Source: an uncultured Oscillibacter sp.
GTDB taxonomy: Bacteria > Bacillota > Clostridia > Oscillospirales > Oscillospiraceae
Assembly (NCBI GenBank): GCA_910587705.1
Contig: CAJUMX010000002.1
Coordinates: 1 to 64,000, forward strand
DNA length: 64,000 bases
Direction of reading: 5' to 3'
Part shown: one piece after another, positions 1-7,751 of the stretch
Position numbering within the stretch: position 1 is the first letter of the stretch
How the letters are laid out: each line of letters begins with the position of its first letter
Position numbers and translations under genes: made by a program
The notes under the pieces: generated by a model
What the model saw: only the letters and a program-made list of their open reading frames with translations
What the model was told of the DNA's origin: nothing
Databases searched by the model: none

Positions 1-8
1 AACTTTGT

Positions 9-38
9 GGCCTGTCTGGTAATGAAGACAGACAGGCC
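9..38 (+). terminator. Rho-independent terminator-like hairpin
   Basis: Nine-base arms at 9-17 and 30-38 pair perfectly and are followed by a TCTTTT run, so the structure is oriented to stop plus-strand transcription entering from left of the window. No gene for it is visible here. Confidence 0.55.
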
Positions 39-56
39 TCTTTTCGACAGGCTGGC

Positions 57-85
57 GCCCTGCTTGCATAAGCAGGGCGTTTTTC
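57..85 (+). terminator. Second terminator hairpin
   Basis: Perfect nine-base arms (57-65 and 70-78) enclose a GCAT loop and are followed by GTTTTT. It lies directly beyond the stop codon of the minus-strand gene at 88-1164. The T-run faces the plus direction, so it mainly terminates plus-strand transcripts and would act on the minus strand only as a hairpin. Confidence 0.6.
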
Positions 86-87
86 GC

Positions 88-1164
88 TTATTTCTCAATG
101 CCGGACCAGTCCAGAAGCCATTGGCCGTCCTGACGAATCAGCCCCATGGTCAGATAGCTATAGCTCTCCCCTTCCTCAAAATTCAGCCGGTGCTTGACGG
201 AAACCACGGCAGAAGCCGGGTCCTGGTCGTTATCCGGGGTGTAGTCCACAGAGGCCACGGTAAGATACTCCCAGACATCCTCGCCATAGGCGTCCGCATC
301 GGCATCCTCTGCCAGTAAATCAGAGACGCTGGAAAGATCGTTAGCCAGCAGTGCCGGGAACAGGCGATCCGCCGTCTCGTAGAGGGAACGCATCCACTCT
401 GGCACGGTTTCATTCAGAGAAACTACCCGGAAGCTGGAAGCCATATCCCGGAAAAGATTGCCCATCCCCTCCTCCGCTTCTAGGAAATAGCGGGCGGCGA
501 GAACAAAGGTTCCCTCCTGTCCGTCACTCACAAACCACAGCTCCGCCTGTTCGGAGTTCCAATCCGTGCCTGCGCTGGCCCGGAGATAGGGGCTTTGGGG
601 GATGGCGGCACTTTCTTCCTCCGGAAGAATCTCTTTGTAGCGGTCCTTCAGGGCTTCCGCCGCCGCATCTTTAGCCTCTTCGGGAGAGACGGTGGAAAGG
701 TGTAGAATATCCAGGCCGCACTCCGGGAAATCATCCGGCAAAGGATTGGTGCTCCTAATGCTGTAAAGTCCATTCTCTTCACGAATAAAGAACTGTTCCT
801 CGTTGACATAGATAAGGAAGTCCACCGCTTCTTCCTGAGATTGTGGGGCATAACTCAACAGGCGCAGGGTTCCAAGCTCACTGCCATGAGGCGGAAGGAG
901 CGGATCCTGGTATCCCTCCGGGTCTGGTTTTTGGACCTCTGGCGGATCTGGTACAGTGGTAGTTGGCCCCTGGCTGTCCGGGGGTGTGACAGCCGGCCAT
1001 GTTCTCCAAGGAAAGACAAAACTCAATGTCAGTACCAACGCGAGACAGGCTGCGGCGGCCGAGGCGTATCCGAGCCCACGGCTTCCCCTGCGCCGTTCAC
1101 TGCGGGCAACCATCGCCGGGTCCGCTCCGCCGATGGCGAGAAACAGCCGCTCCTGATCCTTCAT
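88..1164 (-). CDS. Membrane-anchored partner of the adjacent ECF sigma factor (putative anti-sigma)
   Basis: This 358-residue protein has a short basic N-terminus, one membrane segment at about residues 30-52, a Pro-rich linker (about 60-85) and a large extracytoplasmic part. The last 100 residues look like a small NTF2/DUF4878-type fold, but that is only an impression. The start at 1164 is chosen because it overlaps the sigma factor stop (ATGA) and follows an AAAGGAGGGG ribosome site inside that gene. Translational coupling to an ECF sigma gene and the single-pass topology suggest an anti-sigma factor. No zinc-finger anti-sigma motif is visible. The downstream partner could instead be a target protein. 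Confidence 0.6.
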   Translation of the reverse strand: MKDQERLFLAIGGADPAMVARSERRRGSRGLGYASAAAACLALVLTLSFVFPWRTWPAVTPPDSQGPTTTVPDPPEVQKPDPEGYQDPLLPPHGSELGTLRLLSYAPQSQEEAVDFLIYVNEEQFFIREENGLYSIRSTNPLPDDFPECGLDILHLSTVSPEEAKDAAAEALKDRYKEILPEEESAAIPQSPYLRASAGTDWNSEQAELWFVSDGQEGTFVLAARYFLEAEEGMGNLFRDMASSFRVVSLNETVPEWMRSLYETADRLFPALLANDLSSVSDLLAEDADADAYGEDVWEYLTVASVDYTPDNDQDPASAVVSVKHRLNFEEGESYSYLTMGLIRQDGQWLLDWSGIEK

Positions 1165-1715
1165 AACAACCCCTCCTTTTCCAAATAACGCCGTAGCTTT
1201 TCCCGGCATCGAAACAGGCTGCTTCGTACAGTGGCCTCTCTCATTCCATAGCGCTTGGCAATGTCCGCCATAGGTTCCGTGAACCAGTAGCGCCGGAGAA
1301 ATACATTGCACTCCCGCTCCGGCAGGGTGCGTAAAAAGCGATTCACCGCCTCCTCCAGTTCCGCTGTCTCTATGGCCTGGTGCGTATTCGAGGGTGATAT
1401 GCACTCCGTCAGCTCATCCAAGACTAAAGGCAGTTCTCCCCTGCCACGTTTCTCCGTGTGTCCGGCCCGCCAGCGGGTGAAGGCCAGGTTCCGAGTAATT
1501 TTACCCAAAAAAGGAGCCAGCAGGCCGGGGCGGTTCTCCGGCATGGCGTTCCAGGCGTTCAACCAGGTGTCGTTAACGCACTCCTCTGCATCCCGGCAGT
1601 CCGGCAGAATGTTCCGGGCGATGGCCCGGCAGTAGCCGCCGTATTTTTCCCCAGTCCTCTGGATGGCCTCTGGGTTCCGAGACCAATACAGATTGACAAT
1701 GGCGTGATCTTCCAT
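1161..1715 (-). CDS. ECF-type RNA polymerase sigma factor
   Basis: At 184 residues it has the two-domain ECF layout: region 2 at about residues 5-75 (with the DAEECVNDTWLNAW helix) and region 4 at about 125-180, whose HTH follows the LPERECNVFLRRYW stretch. The start at 1715 is preceded by GAAAGGGGAGAAACT; the longer upstream frame lacks a ribosome site. The gene overlaps its membrane partner downstream by four bases. A GGAAC-N16-CGTC motif lies 46 bases upstream, the classic form of an ECF promoter, suggesting positive autoregulation. The subgroup and inducing signal cannot be told from sequence. Confidence 0.88.
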   Translation of the reverse strand: MEDHAIVNLYWSRNPEAIQRTGEKYGGYCRAIARNILPDCRDAEECVNDTWLNAWNAMPENRPGLLAPFLGKITRNLAFTRWRAGHTEKRGRGELPLVLDELTECISPSNTHQAIETAELEEAVNRFLRTLPERECNVFLRRYWFTEPMADIAKRYGMREATVRSSLFRCREKLRRYLEKEGLL

Positions 1716-1760
1716 AGTTTCTCCCCTTTCATGTTTGCTGGAAGGGCCCTTACTGATATA

Positions 1761-1785
1761 GACGGGAAAATTCAGCAAGCGTTCC
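1761..1785 (-). promoter_or_regulatory. Candidate ECF sigma autoregulatory promoter
   Basis: Reading the minus strand, GGAAC (1785-1781), a 16-base spacer and CGTC (1764-1761) match the AAC/CGTC architecture of Bacillus SigX/SigM/SigV-type promoters. It sits 46 bases upstream of the ECF sigma start at 1715. Confidence 0.6.
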
Positions 1786-1804
1786 CGAAAAATTATGGTT
1801 TTCA

Positions 1805-1835
1805 GAAAAAGCCGTCCGCCGGAAGGCGGACGGCT
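1805..1835 (-). terminator. Terminator of coaX
   Basis: Eleven-base perfect GC-rich arms (1810-1820 and 1825-1835) with a four-base loop are followed on the minus strand by a five-U run. It lies 59 bases past the coaX stop and separates it from the ECF operon. Confidence 0.85.
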
Positions 1836-1893
1836 GAAAGCTCCAGAAAAGGGTGCGGTACTTGCTTCGAAGAACATCCGCCGTGCTTTTTCG

Positions 1894-2664
1894 TCAGCGG
1901 TTCTTTTGGTAGATGGTCCAAAGCCCGTCCATTAAAAGAAACTTGTCGTAGAGGATTTTGTTCCGGCAGTAGCGCACAATCACCGGGGCGTTTCCTCCGG
2001 TGGCCACCACGCTGACCTCCCGGCCTGGGAACTCCTCCCGAATACGGTCGATGATCCCATCCAGCATCCCGGCGGTGCCATAGACAATACCGGAACGCAT
2101 ACAGTCCTCGGTATTTTTTCCGATCAATGCCTTGGGATGCTGGAGGGAGATATCCGGTAACTGGGCCGCCCGATGGCTCAGAGCCTCTAGGGAGACGTTG
2201 ACCCCCGGCAGGAGGAGACCCCCCTCGTAGGTTCGGCCTTCGGAAATCACGCCGATGGTGGTGGCCGTTCCCATGTCGATGGTGATGATGGGAGGCGTGA
2301 ATTTCTCCAACGCCGCCACAGCGTCTGCCACAATATCCGCCCCCACCTGGGTCTGGACCGTCAGTCGGATGTTCAGTCCTGTTTTCACACCGGGACCCAC
2401 CACCATAGGGGGCTTGCCCAAAAGGCGGGTCAGGGCCTTCTCCATCATAAAATTCAGCGGAGGCACCACGCTGCACAGGATGGCCCCGGTGACCTCTTTA
2501 TAGCTGAAGTGGTAGAGGGCAAAGAGGTTCATCAAGTCTATGCTGATCTGATCGGCAGTTTTCCGGCTGTCCGTGTCCAGGGAGGCCAGAAAGCGAAGGC
2601 TTTTGTCCTTGTCGAAAAGGCCCACGGAGGTATTGGAGTTGCCTACATCAATGGCAAGCAGCAT
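1894..2664 (-). CDS. coaX: Type III pantothenate kinase
   Basis: CoaX phosphorylates pantothenate with ATP, the first committed step of coenzyme A synthesis, as a cytosolic enzyme of the ASKHA fold. The 256-residue length is typical. Visible motifs are the N-terminal phosphate loop DVGNSNT (residues 6-12), GADIVADAVAA near 107 and IDMGTATT near 130. Start ATG 2664 follows a GGAGCG ribosome site. The gene has its own terminator and a sigma-A-like promoter at 2713-2741, so it is monocistronic. Type III enzymes are known for insensitivity to feedback by CoA and for a monovalent-cation requirement. Confidence 0.95.
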   Translation of the reverse strand: MLLAIDVGNSNTSVGLFDKDKSLRFLASLDTDSRKTADQISIDLMNLFALYHFSYKEVTGAILCSVVPPLNFMMEKALTRLLGKPPMVVGPGVKTGLNIRLTVQTQVGADIVADAVAALEKFTPPIITIDMGTATTIGVISEGRTYEGGLLLPGVNVSLEALSHRAAQLPDISLQHPKALIGKNTEDCMRSGIVYGTAGMLDGIIDRIREEFPGREVSVVATGGNAPVIVRYCRNKILYDKFLLMDGLWTIYQKNR

Positions 2665-2712
2665 GGGAAGCGCTCCTTTCGTTCCGGTTCTTGCACAATT
2701 TCTTTATTTTAT

Positions 2713-2741
2713 ATAGTAGCACGAGTTGAGCCGTCTTGCAA
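2713..2741 (-). promoter_or_regulatory. Sigma-A-type promoter of coaX
   Basis: On the minus strand TTGCAA (2741-2736) and TACTAT (2718-2713) are separated by 17 bases, 49 bases upstream of the coaX start. It diverges from the ogt promoter. Confidence 0.7.
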
Positions 2742-2760
2742 GAGCGGCCCAAAAATGTGC

Positions 2761-2789
2761 TTGCAGTCATACGTTTGTTCTGGTATAAT
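2761..2789 (+). promoter_or_regulatory. Sigma-A-type promoter of ogt
   Basis: TTGCAG (2761-2766), a 17-base spacer and a perfect TATAAT (2784-2789) lie 30 bases upstream of the ogt start codon. Confidence 0.8.
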
Positions 2790-2818
2790 GAGAACATCAA
2801 GCGAAGGGAGAATGCCCC

Positions 2819-3349
2819 ATGACTTATTTGACGAAGCTGGCCTCCCCCATGGGACCACTGTCCCTGGCCTCTGACGGGGAAAGTATCCTGGGCCTCTGGT
2901 TGGAGGGACAGAAGTATTTTGCCGCCGGACTGGAGGCAGAAACCGAAGAGCGGCCGGACCTGCCTGTTTTTCTTCAAGCGGCGGCGTGGCTGGACGCCTA
3001 TTTTGAAAAGCGGGACCTTCCTCCCCTGCCGCCCCTGGCTCCCAAGGGGAGCGCCTTCCGGCAGAGGGTGTGGAAGCTGCTGCTGGAGATTCCCCTTGGA
3101 GAGACTGCCACCTATGGAGGCTTGACGGAGAAGTTAAAAGCCTCCGGCGTCCCTGCCTCCCCGCAGGCGGTGGGCGGCGCGGTGGGGCATAACCCCATCT
3201 CGATCTTCATTCCCTGCCACCGGGTAGTGGGGGCGGACGGCAGTTTGACGGGTTACGCCGGAGGCGTGGAGAAAAAGCGCTTTCTTTTGGAACTGGAAGG
3301 TGCCGATTTATCCCGGCTTTACACGCCGAAGAGAGGGACAGCGCTGTGA
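2819..3349 (+). CDS. ogt: Methylated-DNA--protein-cysteine methyltransferase
   Basis: Ogt/MGMT repairs O6-alkylguanine by irreversible transfer of the alkyl group to its own cysteine. The 176-residue protein has a variable N-terminal domain and the C-terminal DNA-binding/active-site domain. The active-site motif IPCHRVVG places the acceptor Cys at residue 133, and the HTH-type segment around GETATYGGLTEKL precedes it. ATG 2819 follows a GAAGGGAGAA ribosome site. The stop overlaps the GTG of a 44-codon ORF (3346-3480), hinting at a coupled small gene. The family is clear; specificity between O6-methylguanine and O4-methylthymine is not readable. Confidence 0.93.
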   Translation: MTYLTKLASPMGPLSLASDGESILGLWLEGQKYFAAGLEAETEERPDLPVFLQAAAWLDAYFEKRDLPPLPPLAPKGSAFRQRVWKLLLEIPLGETATYGGLTEKLKASGVPASPQAVGGAVGHNPISIFIPCHRVVGADGSLTGYAGGVEKKRFLLELEGADLSRLYTPKRGTAL

Positions 3350-3480
3350 GGGAAAAGCGGATGTTCCTTCCAACGGCAGTCCATGAAGCGGAAGGCCAGG
3401 AGGCTTACAAGAAACTTGGCGCTGTCCAAGAGGAATTTTTGAAATACGCGCGGAAGCCCCTGCCGGAGGAGCTCTCATAA
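3346..3480 (+). CDS. Small ORF coupled to ogt, unknown function
   Basis: This 44-codon ORF starts at GTG 3346, overlapping the ogt stop codon, and ends just before the terminator at 3485-3516. The peptide is charged and without membrane segments (notable stretch EAYKKLGAVQEEFLKYARKP). No family is recognised. The tight overlap and its position within the ogt transcript argue it is translated by coupling. A chance reading frame remains possible because no separate ribosome site is evident beyond GAGAGGGA inside ogt. Confidence 0.4.
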   Translation: MREKRMFLPTAVHEAEGQEAYKKLGAVQEEFLKYARKPLPEELS

Positions 3481-3484
3481 GCAG

Positions 3485-3516
3485 AAAAACGGGCATGGAA
3501 AACCATGCCCGTTTTT
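3485..3516. terminator. Bidirectional terminator between ogt and spoIVA
   Basis: Arms 3490-3498 and 3503-3511 enclose an AAAA loop and are flanked by five A on one side and five T on the other. The hairpin can therefore stop both the ogt transcript and the converging spoIVA transcript. Confidence 0.9.
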
Positions 3517-3517
3517 G

Positions 3518-4993
3518 TCATAGGATAATACAGATGAGCCCCCCGCTGCCCTCGTTGATGATGCGGGTCAAGGTTTCCTGGAGCTTCTTCCGGGCGTCGT
3601 CCGGCATCCGTTTCAGCTTGCCTTGGAGGTCGTCGCTGACCAGTTCATGGAAGCTCCGGCCAAAAATGTTGGATTGCCAAATCTTACTGGTGTCCCCCTC
3701 GAACTCCTGGAGCAGGTAGTTTACCATGTCCTCGGACTGCTTTTCGTTCCCCACAATAGGCGACACCGCTGTCTCGATGTCCGCCCGGATCATGTGGATG
3801 CTGGGGGCGCTGGCTTTCAGCTTCACGCCGTAGCGGCCTCCCTGCTTCATAATTTCCGGCTCCTCCAGCTTCAGCTCGTCGATGCTGGGCACCACGATGC
3901 CATAGCCCGTTTCCTTTACGTCCCGCAGAGCTCCGGCCACCTTGTCGTACTCCGCCTTTACCGCCGCCAGACGGGTCAGCAAACTCATCAAATCCCCGTC
4001 GTCCCCCACCTCAAAGCCGGACTGCTCCGACAAGGTGTGATAGAACAGCTCCTGGGGCAGGCTCAGGCTGGCCGCCGCCACGCCGGTGCCCAGGTCGATG
4101 GAGGTAATTTTCGCCTCGCTGATGTTTTCACAGGCCCCCAGGGCGGAGATGACGCCCTCCACCTCCCGGATGTGCTGAAGCTGGGAGGTTCCCTGGCGCA
4201 CCGCATCGTAAAGGCTGGCTTTGATGGGGTGATCCGTCGGCAGGGCGTCCACCCAAGGGGGCAGGAACAGATCCAGCTCCTGCATGGGGAACTCGTAGAG
4301 GACGGCCCGCAAGATATCCGCCACATCCTCCTCCCCCAGGTCCAAGCAGTTCACCGGGACGCAGTTCACCTCATAGCGGGAGCTGATGTCCCGGGCAATG
4401 GCCTCCGCCCGGTCGCTCTTGGGGTCCACGGAGTTCAGCAGGACGATGAAGGGCTTTCCCAGCTCCTGGAGCTCCCGGACCACCCGCTCCTCCGCCTCCA
4501 GGTAGTCCTCCCGGGGGATGTCGGAGACGGTGCCGTCGGTGGTGATGACAATCCCGATGGTGGAGTGCTCCGAAATCACCTTCCGGGTGCCGATCTCCGC
4601 CGCTTCTGTCATGGGAATCTCGTGATCGTACCAGGGAGTGGTCACCATCCGGGGGGCGTCGTCCTCAAACTGGCCGATGGCCCCCCGTACCATGTAGCCC
4701 ACGCAGTCGATGAGCCGCACAGAGAAGGACGCGCCGTCGGGCAGCTGCACCTGGGCCGCCTCCTCCGGGACGAACTTGGGCTCCGCCGTCATGATGGTCC
4801 GGCCGGAACCGCTCTGGGGCAGTTCATCCCGGGCCCGCTCCTTGCGGTATACATTTTCAATGTTGGGAATCACCTGGGTTTCCATGAAGCGCTTGATGAA
4901 GGTGGACTTGCCGGTCCGCACCGGGCCCACCACGCCGATGTAGATATCCCCCGCCGTGCGGGTGGCGATATTCTGATAAATGGTCGTGTTCAT
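3518..4993 (-). CDS. spoIVA: Stage IV sporulation protein A, spore coat basement ATPase
   Basis: SpoIVA polymerises by ATP hydrolysis on the forespore outer surface and forms the base on which the coat assembles; SpoVM anchors it to the membrane. At 491 residues it matches the Bacillus protein almost exactly. Visible are the P-loop GPVRTGKST near residue 25, the sensor-threonine segment TIMTAEPKF, and the conserved C-terminus ending near GGLICIIL. The start at ATG 4993 matches the known N-terminus; longer frames do not. A sigma-E-like promoter lies 37 bases upstream (5031-5059), which fits mother-cell expression. Its partner spoVM is encoded in the same window at 9364-9432. Confidence 0.97.
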   Translation of the reverse strand: MNTTIYQNIATRTAGDIYIGVVGPVRTGKSTFIKRFMETQVIPNIENVYRKERARDELPQSGSGRTIMTAEPKFVPEEAAQVQLPDGASFSVRLIDCVGYMVRGAIGQFEDDAPRMVTTPWYDHEIPMTEAAEIGTRKVISEHSTIGIVITTDGTVSDIPREDYLEAEERVVRELQELGKPFIVLLNSVDPKSDRAEAIARDISSRYEVNCVPVNCLDLGEEDVADILRAVLYEFPMQELDLFLPPWVDALPTDHPIKASLYDAVRQGTSQLQHIREVEGVISALGACENISEAKITSIDLGTGVAAASLSLPQELFYHTLSEQSGFEVGDDGDLMSLLTRLAAVKAEYDKVAGALRDVKETGYGIVVPSIDELKLEEPEIMKQGGRYGVKLKASAPSIHMIRADIETAVSPIVGNEKQSEDMVNYLLQEFEGDTSKIWQSNIFGRSFHELVSDDLQGKLKRMPDDARKKLQETLTRIINEGSGGLICIIL

Positions 4994-5030
4994 AGCATCC
5001 CGTCCTTTTTCCGCTCCATATTCATGTTCC

Positions 5031-5059
5031 AATCTATGCCCGTCCGGCGGAAAGTATGA
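5031..5059 (-). promoter_or_regulatory. Candidate sigma-E promoter of spoIVA
   Basis: Minus strand TCATACT (5059-5053), 14-base spacer, CATAGATT (5038-5031). The boxes match six of seven bases of KMATATT and six of eight of CATACAAT. The same layout precedes spoIIIAA and the DUF3794-LysM gene. Confidence 0.6.
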
Positions 5060-5133
5060 CGGCCCGTCTTGTTTTGGAGAAAACACACAAGGAAGTTTTG
5101 GCTTCGGCTAGGCTGATTTGGTCGAAATCACGC

Positions 5134-5162
5134 TTTACAGGTGTTCTTTAATATGGTAAACT
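5134..5162 (+). promoter_or_regulatory. Sigma-A-type promoter of the amino-acid ABC operon
   Basis: TTTACA (5134-5139), 17-base spacer, TAAACT (5157-5162), 52 bases before the substrate-binding protein start. Confidence 0.55.
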
Positions 5163-5214
5163 GCTAATGTATTAAACGAACAGGCCCACCTGTTCCATGT
5201 TGGAGGATGAAAAC

Positions 5215-6114
5215 ATGATGAAAAGCAAGAAGTTTTGGGCCCTTCTGCTGGCCCTTGCCATGGTCCTGAGCCTGGCCGCCTGCGGCGGCAAGGACGCAAG
5301 CTCCGATAAAAGCGGAGACACCGGAACCGCAGCGGCCACCCCCGAGGACCAGACCTCCGGCAACGCCGGAAGCGAACAAAAGGACTCTGACAGCGATCTA
5401 GCCTATGTCCAGAACAAGGGTACCCTGGTGGTGGGCATGACGGACTTCGCCCCCATGGACTACCGGGATGCCAACGGCAATTGGATTGGCTTTGACGCCG
5501 ACATGGCCTCCGCCTTCGCCGAGAGCCTGGGCGTCAAGGTGGAGTTCCAGGAAATCACCTGGGATTACAAGGTCATGGAACTGGATGCCAAGAGCATCGA
5601 CTGTGTCTGGAACGGCATGACCTTAAACGACGAGGTCAAAGCGGCCATGGACACCGGAAACGCCTACTGCCTCAATGCCCAGGTGCTTGTGGTCCCTGCC
5701 GACAAGGCCGCGGACTTTGAAAGCCTGACCAGCCTGGAGGGCCTGAACGTGGCCGTGGAATCCGGTTCCGCCGGTGAGGACGCCGCCGAGGCCCTGGGCG
5801 CTTCCACCACCGCCGTGGCGAAGCAGGCCGACGCGCTGATGGAGGTCTCCGCCGGTACGGCCGACGCCGCCGTCATCGACCTTCTGATGGCCGGAGCCAT
5901 GATCGGCGAGGGAACCAACTACGCGAACCTGACCTATACCGTCAACCTGAACACCGCCCAGGGCCTGGAGTCCGAGGAGTACGGTGTGGGCTTCCGCAAG
6001 GGCTCCGATCTGGTGGGCGCGTGGAATGACTTCTGGTTCGCCGCCATTGCCAACGGCTCCGTCCTGGAAACCGGCACCACCTATGGCGTACAGGAATCCT
6101 TGATTTTAGAGTAA
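5215..6114 (+). CDS. Polar amino-acid ABC transporter, substrate-binding lipoprotein
   Basis: This 299-residue type-3 periplasmic-binding fold protein (SBP_bac_3) delivers an amino acid to the permease encoded next. The N-terminus is a lipoprotein signal with lipobox LAAC and the lipidated Cys at residue 23, followed by a Gly/Ser/Asp-rich tether to about 65. The conserved block DFAPMDYRDANGNWIGFDAD and the loop VESGSAGEDAAEA are typical of glutamine/cystine binders. ATG 5215 is chosen because GGAGG lies eight bases upstream; ATG 5218 is equally in frame. A hairpin at 6137-6165 follows, which could raise its expression over the membrane genes. The transported substrate is not determined. Confidence 0.92.
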   Translation: MMKSKKFWALLLALAMVLSLAACGGKDASSDKSGDTGTAAATPEDQTSGNAGSEQKDSDSDLAYVQNKGTLVVGMTDFAPMDYRDANGNWIGFDADMASAFAESLGVKVEFQEITWDYKVMELDAKSIDCVWNGMTLNDEVKAAMDTGNAYCLNAQVLVVPADKAADFESLTSLEGLNVAVESGSAGEDAAEALGASTTAVAKQADALMEVSAGTADAAVIDLLMAGAMIGEGTNYANLTYTVNLNTAQGLESEEYGVGFRKGSDLVGAWNDFWFAAIANGSVLETGTTYGVQESLILE

Positions 6115-6136
6115 GCCCTACCTGATTTCCACTCGC

Positions 6137-6165
6137 AAAGGCAGAGAGGTTCCCTCTCTGCCTTT
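6137..6165 (+). terminator. Intercistronic hairpin after the binding-protein gene
   Basis: Thirteen-base perfect arms (6137-6149, 6153-6165) with a three-base loop lie between the binding protein and permease genes. Only a distant TTTT follows, so it is more likely a partial terminator or a 3'-end stabiliser than a full stop. Confidence 0.55.
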
Positions 6166-6208
6166 GGACGGTTTTCCTCCCCTAAATTTCCAATGAGAGG
6201 ACGATTCC

Positions 6209-6898
6209 ATGCTTGCCTTTTTTAGCTCCGCCGAATTTCTGACGGTTGTGACCGCCTTGAATACCGGCTTCATCAAAACCCTCCAGCTTTTTTTCGTCAC
6301 GCTGGTGGGAGCGGTCCCCCTGGGGCTGGTCATCTCCTTTGGCTCCATGAGCCGTATCCCCCCCCTGCGGTGGCTGACGAAAACCGTAGTCTGGATGATC
6401 CGGGGCACGCCTCTGGTTCTCCAGATCATCGCTCTTTACTATGTGCCCGGCTTGAAGGGGTTCCACATTTGGAGCGGCGGAGAGTCCGGGCGGTTTACCG
6501 CCGTGGCGGTGGCCTTTGTCATCAACTATGCTTGCTATTTCTCGGAGATTTACCGGGGCGGCATCCAGGGCGTGCCTGTTGGGCAGCAGGAGGCCGGGCT
6601 GGTGCTGGGCATGACGAAGCGGCAGATTTTCTTTAAGATCACACTGCTGCAAATGGTCAAGCGCATCGTTCCCCCCATGTCCAATGAAATCATCACCCTG
6701 GTCAAGGATACCTCCCTGGCCCGGGTCGTGGCCTTGCAGGAGGTTATCTGGATGGGCGAATCCTTCATGAAGGGCAACCAGGGCTACGCGGGACTGGTGT
6801 GGCCGCTGTTTTTTACGGCGGTGTACTACCTTGTGTTCAGCGGCGTGGCGACCATCCTCCTGGGAAAACTGGAAAAGAAACTGGAATATTTCCGTTGA
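6209..6898 (+). CDS. Polar amino-acid ABC transporter, permease
   Basis: A 229-residue inner-membrane permease of the HisM/GlnP family with about five membrane segments. The cytoplasmic EAA loop that contacts the ATPase is seen as VPVGQQEAGLVLGMTKRQIF at about residues 115-135. It begins with a segment running from about residue 8 to 45 and carries the conserved RGTPLVLQI motif. ATG 6209 is preceded by a GAGAGGA ribosome site. It lies between the substrate-binding protein and the ATPase, with 15 bases to the latter, so the three form one transporter operon. Confidence 0.92.
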   Translation: MLAFFSSAEFLTVVTALNTGFIKTLQLFFVTLVGAVPLGLVISFGSMSRIPPLRWLTKTVVWMIRGTPLVLQIIALYYVPGLKGFHIWSGGESGRFTAVAVAFVINYACYFSEIYRGGIQGVPVGQQEAGLVLGMTKRQIFFKITLLQMVKRIVPPMSNEIITLVKDTSLARVVALQEVIWMGESFMKGNQGYAGLVWPLFFTAVYYLVFSGVATILLGKLEKKLEYFR

Positions 6899-6913
6899 GA
6901 GGAGTTGAAGGCG

Positions 6914-7681
6914 ATGGCAATTTTAGAGGTCCAACACATTGAAAAGCACTTCGGGGACACCCAGGTCCTCAGCGATATCAGTTTTTCCCTAGAGGAGGGG
7001 CAGGCCCTGTCCATCATCGGCTCTTCCGGTTCCGGCAAGACGACCCTGCTCCGCTGCCTGAATTTCCTGGAGCGGCCGGATCATGGCTCTATTGCCGTGA
7101 AGGGCGGCGTTATCTTTGACGCGGAGGACCCCTCCACACAAGCGGAGAAGGACATCCGCCAGAAGCGGCTTCACTTCGGCTTGGTGTTTCAGAATTTCAA
7201 TCTCTTTCCTCAGTACACGGCTTTGCAGAACGTTACTCTGGCCCGGGAGCTGCTGGCCAAGGAGCGGGGCGGCGAGAGCAAGGAAGAGATCGTAAAAGCG
7301 GGCCGGGAGCTGCTGGCCCAGATGGGCCTGGCGGACCGGGCGGATCACTACCCCCATCAGCTCTCCGGCGGACAGCAGCAGCGGGTGGCCATTGCCCGGG
7401 CGCTGGCCCTCCACCCGGATATCCTCTGTTTTGACGAGCCCACCTCCGCCCTGGACCCGGAGCTCACTGGGGAGGTGCTGCGGGTTATCCGCTCCTTGGC
7501 GGAGCAAAAGACCACTATGATCATTGTTACCCATGAGATGGCCTTCGCCCGGGACGTGGCGGACCAGGTGATCTTTATGGACGGCGGCATCATCGTGGAG
7601 CAGGGTGACCCCAGAGAGGTCATTGACCATCCGAAGGAGGAGCGGACGAAGCGGTTTCTCTCTCGGTACGCAAATAGCTAA
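6914..7681 (+). CDS. Polar amino-acid ABC transporter, ATP-binding protein
   Basis: The 255-residue GlnQ/HisP-type ATPase powers uptake. It shows Walker A GSSGSGKTT near residue 37, the Q-loop FQNFNLFPQYT, the signature LSGGQQQR, Walker B ILCFDEPTSALDP and the switch His in IVTHEMAFA. The annotated start is ATG 6914, nine bases after AGGAG; an in-frame TTG at 6905 would touch the ribosome site. It closes the operon, and the hairpin at 7714-7751 ends transcription. Substrate specificity lies in the other subunits. Confidence 0.94.
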   Translation: MAILEVQHIEKHFGDTQVLSDISFSLEEGQALSIIGSSGSGKTTLLRCLNFLERPDHGSIAVKGGVIFDAEDPSTQAEKDIRQKRLHFGLVFQNFNLFPQYTALQNVTLARELLAKERGGESKEEIVKAGRELLAQMGLADRADHYPHQLSGGQQQRVAIARALALHPDILCFDEPTSALDPELTGEVLRVIRSLAEQKTTMIIVTHEMAFARDVADQVIFMDGGIIVEQGDPREVIDHPKEERTKRFLSRYANS

Positions 7682-7713
7682 GTTCCAATATCTGAAAAGG
7701 AAAATCCCTTTAC

Positions 7714-7751
7714 AAAAAAGAAGGCGGGAGAACATTCTCCCGCCTTCTTTT
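7714..7751. terminator. Bidirectional terminator
   Basis: Thirteen-base perfect arms around a CA loop are flanked by six A and four T. It lies between the convergent ABC transporter operon and the DUF3794-LysM gene and can serve both. Confidence 0.88.

Noticed and set aside
3623..5059. 478-codon plus-strand open frame opposite spoIVA
   Set aside because: It is the antisense shadow of spoIVA; the protein is His/Gly/Leu-rich with no recognisable domain and no ribosome site.
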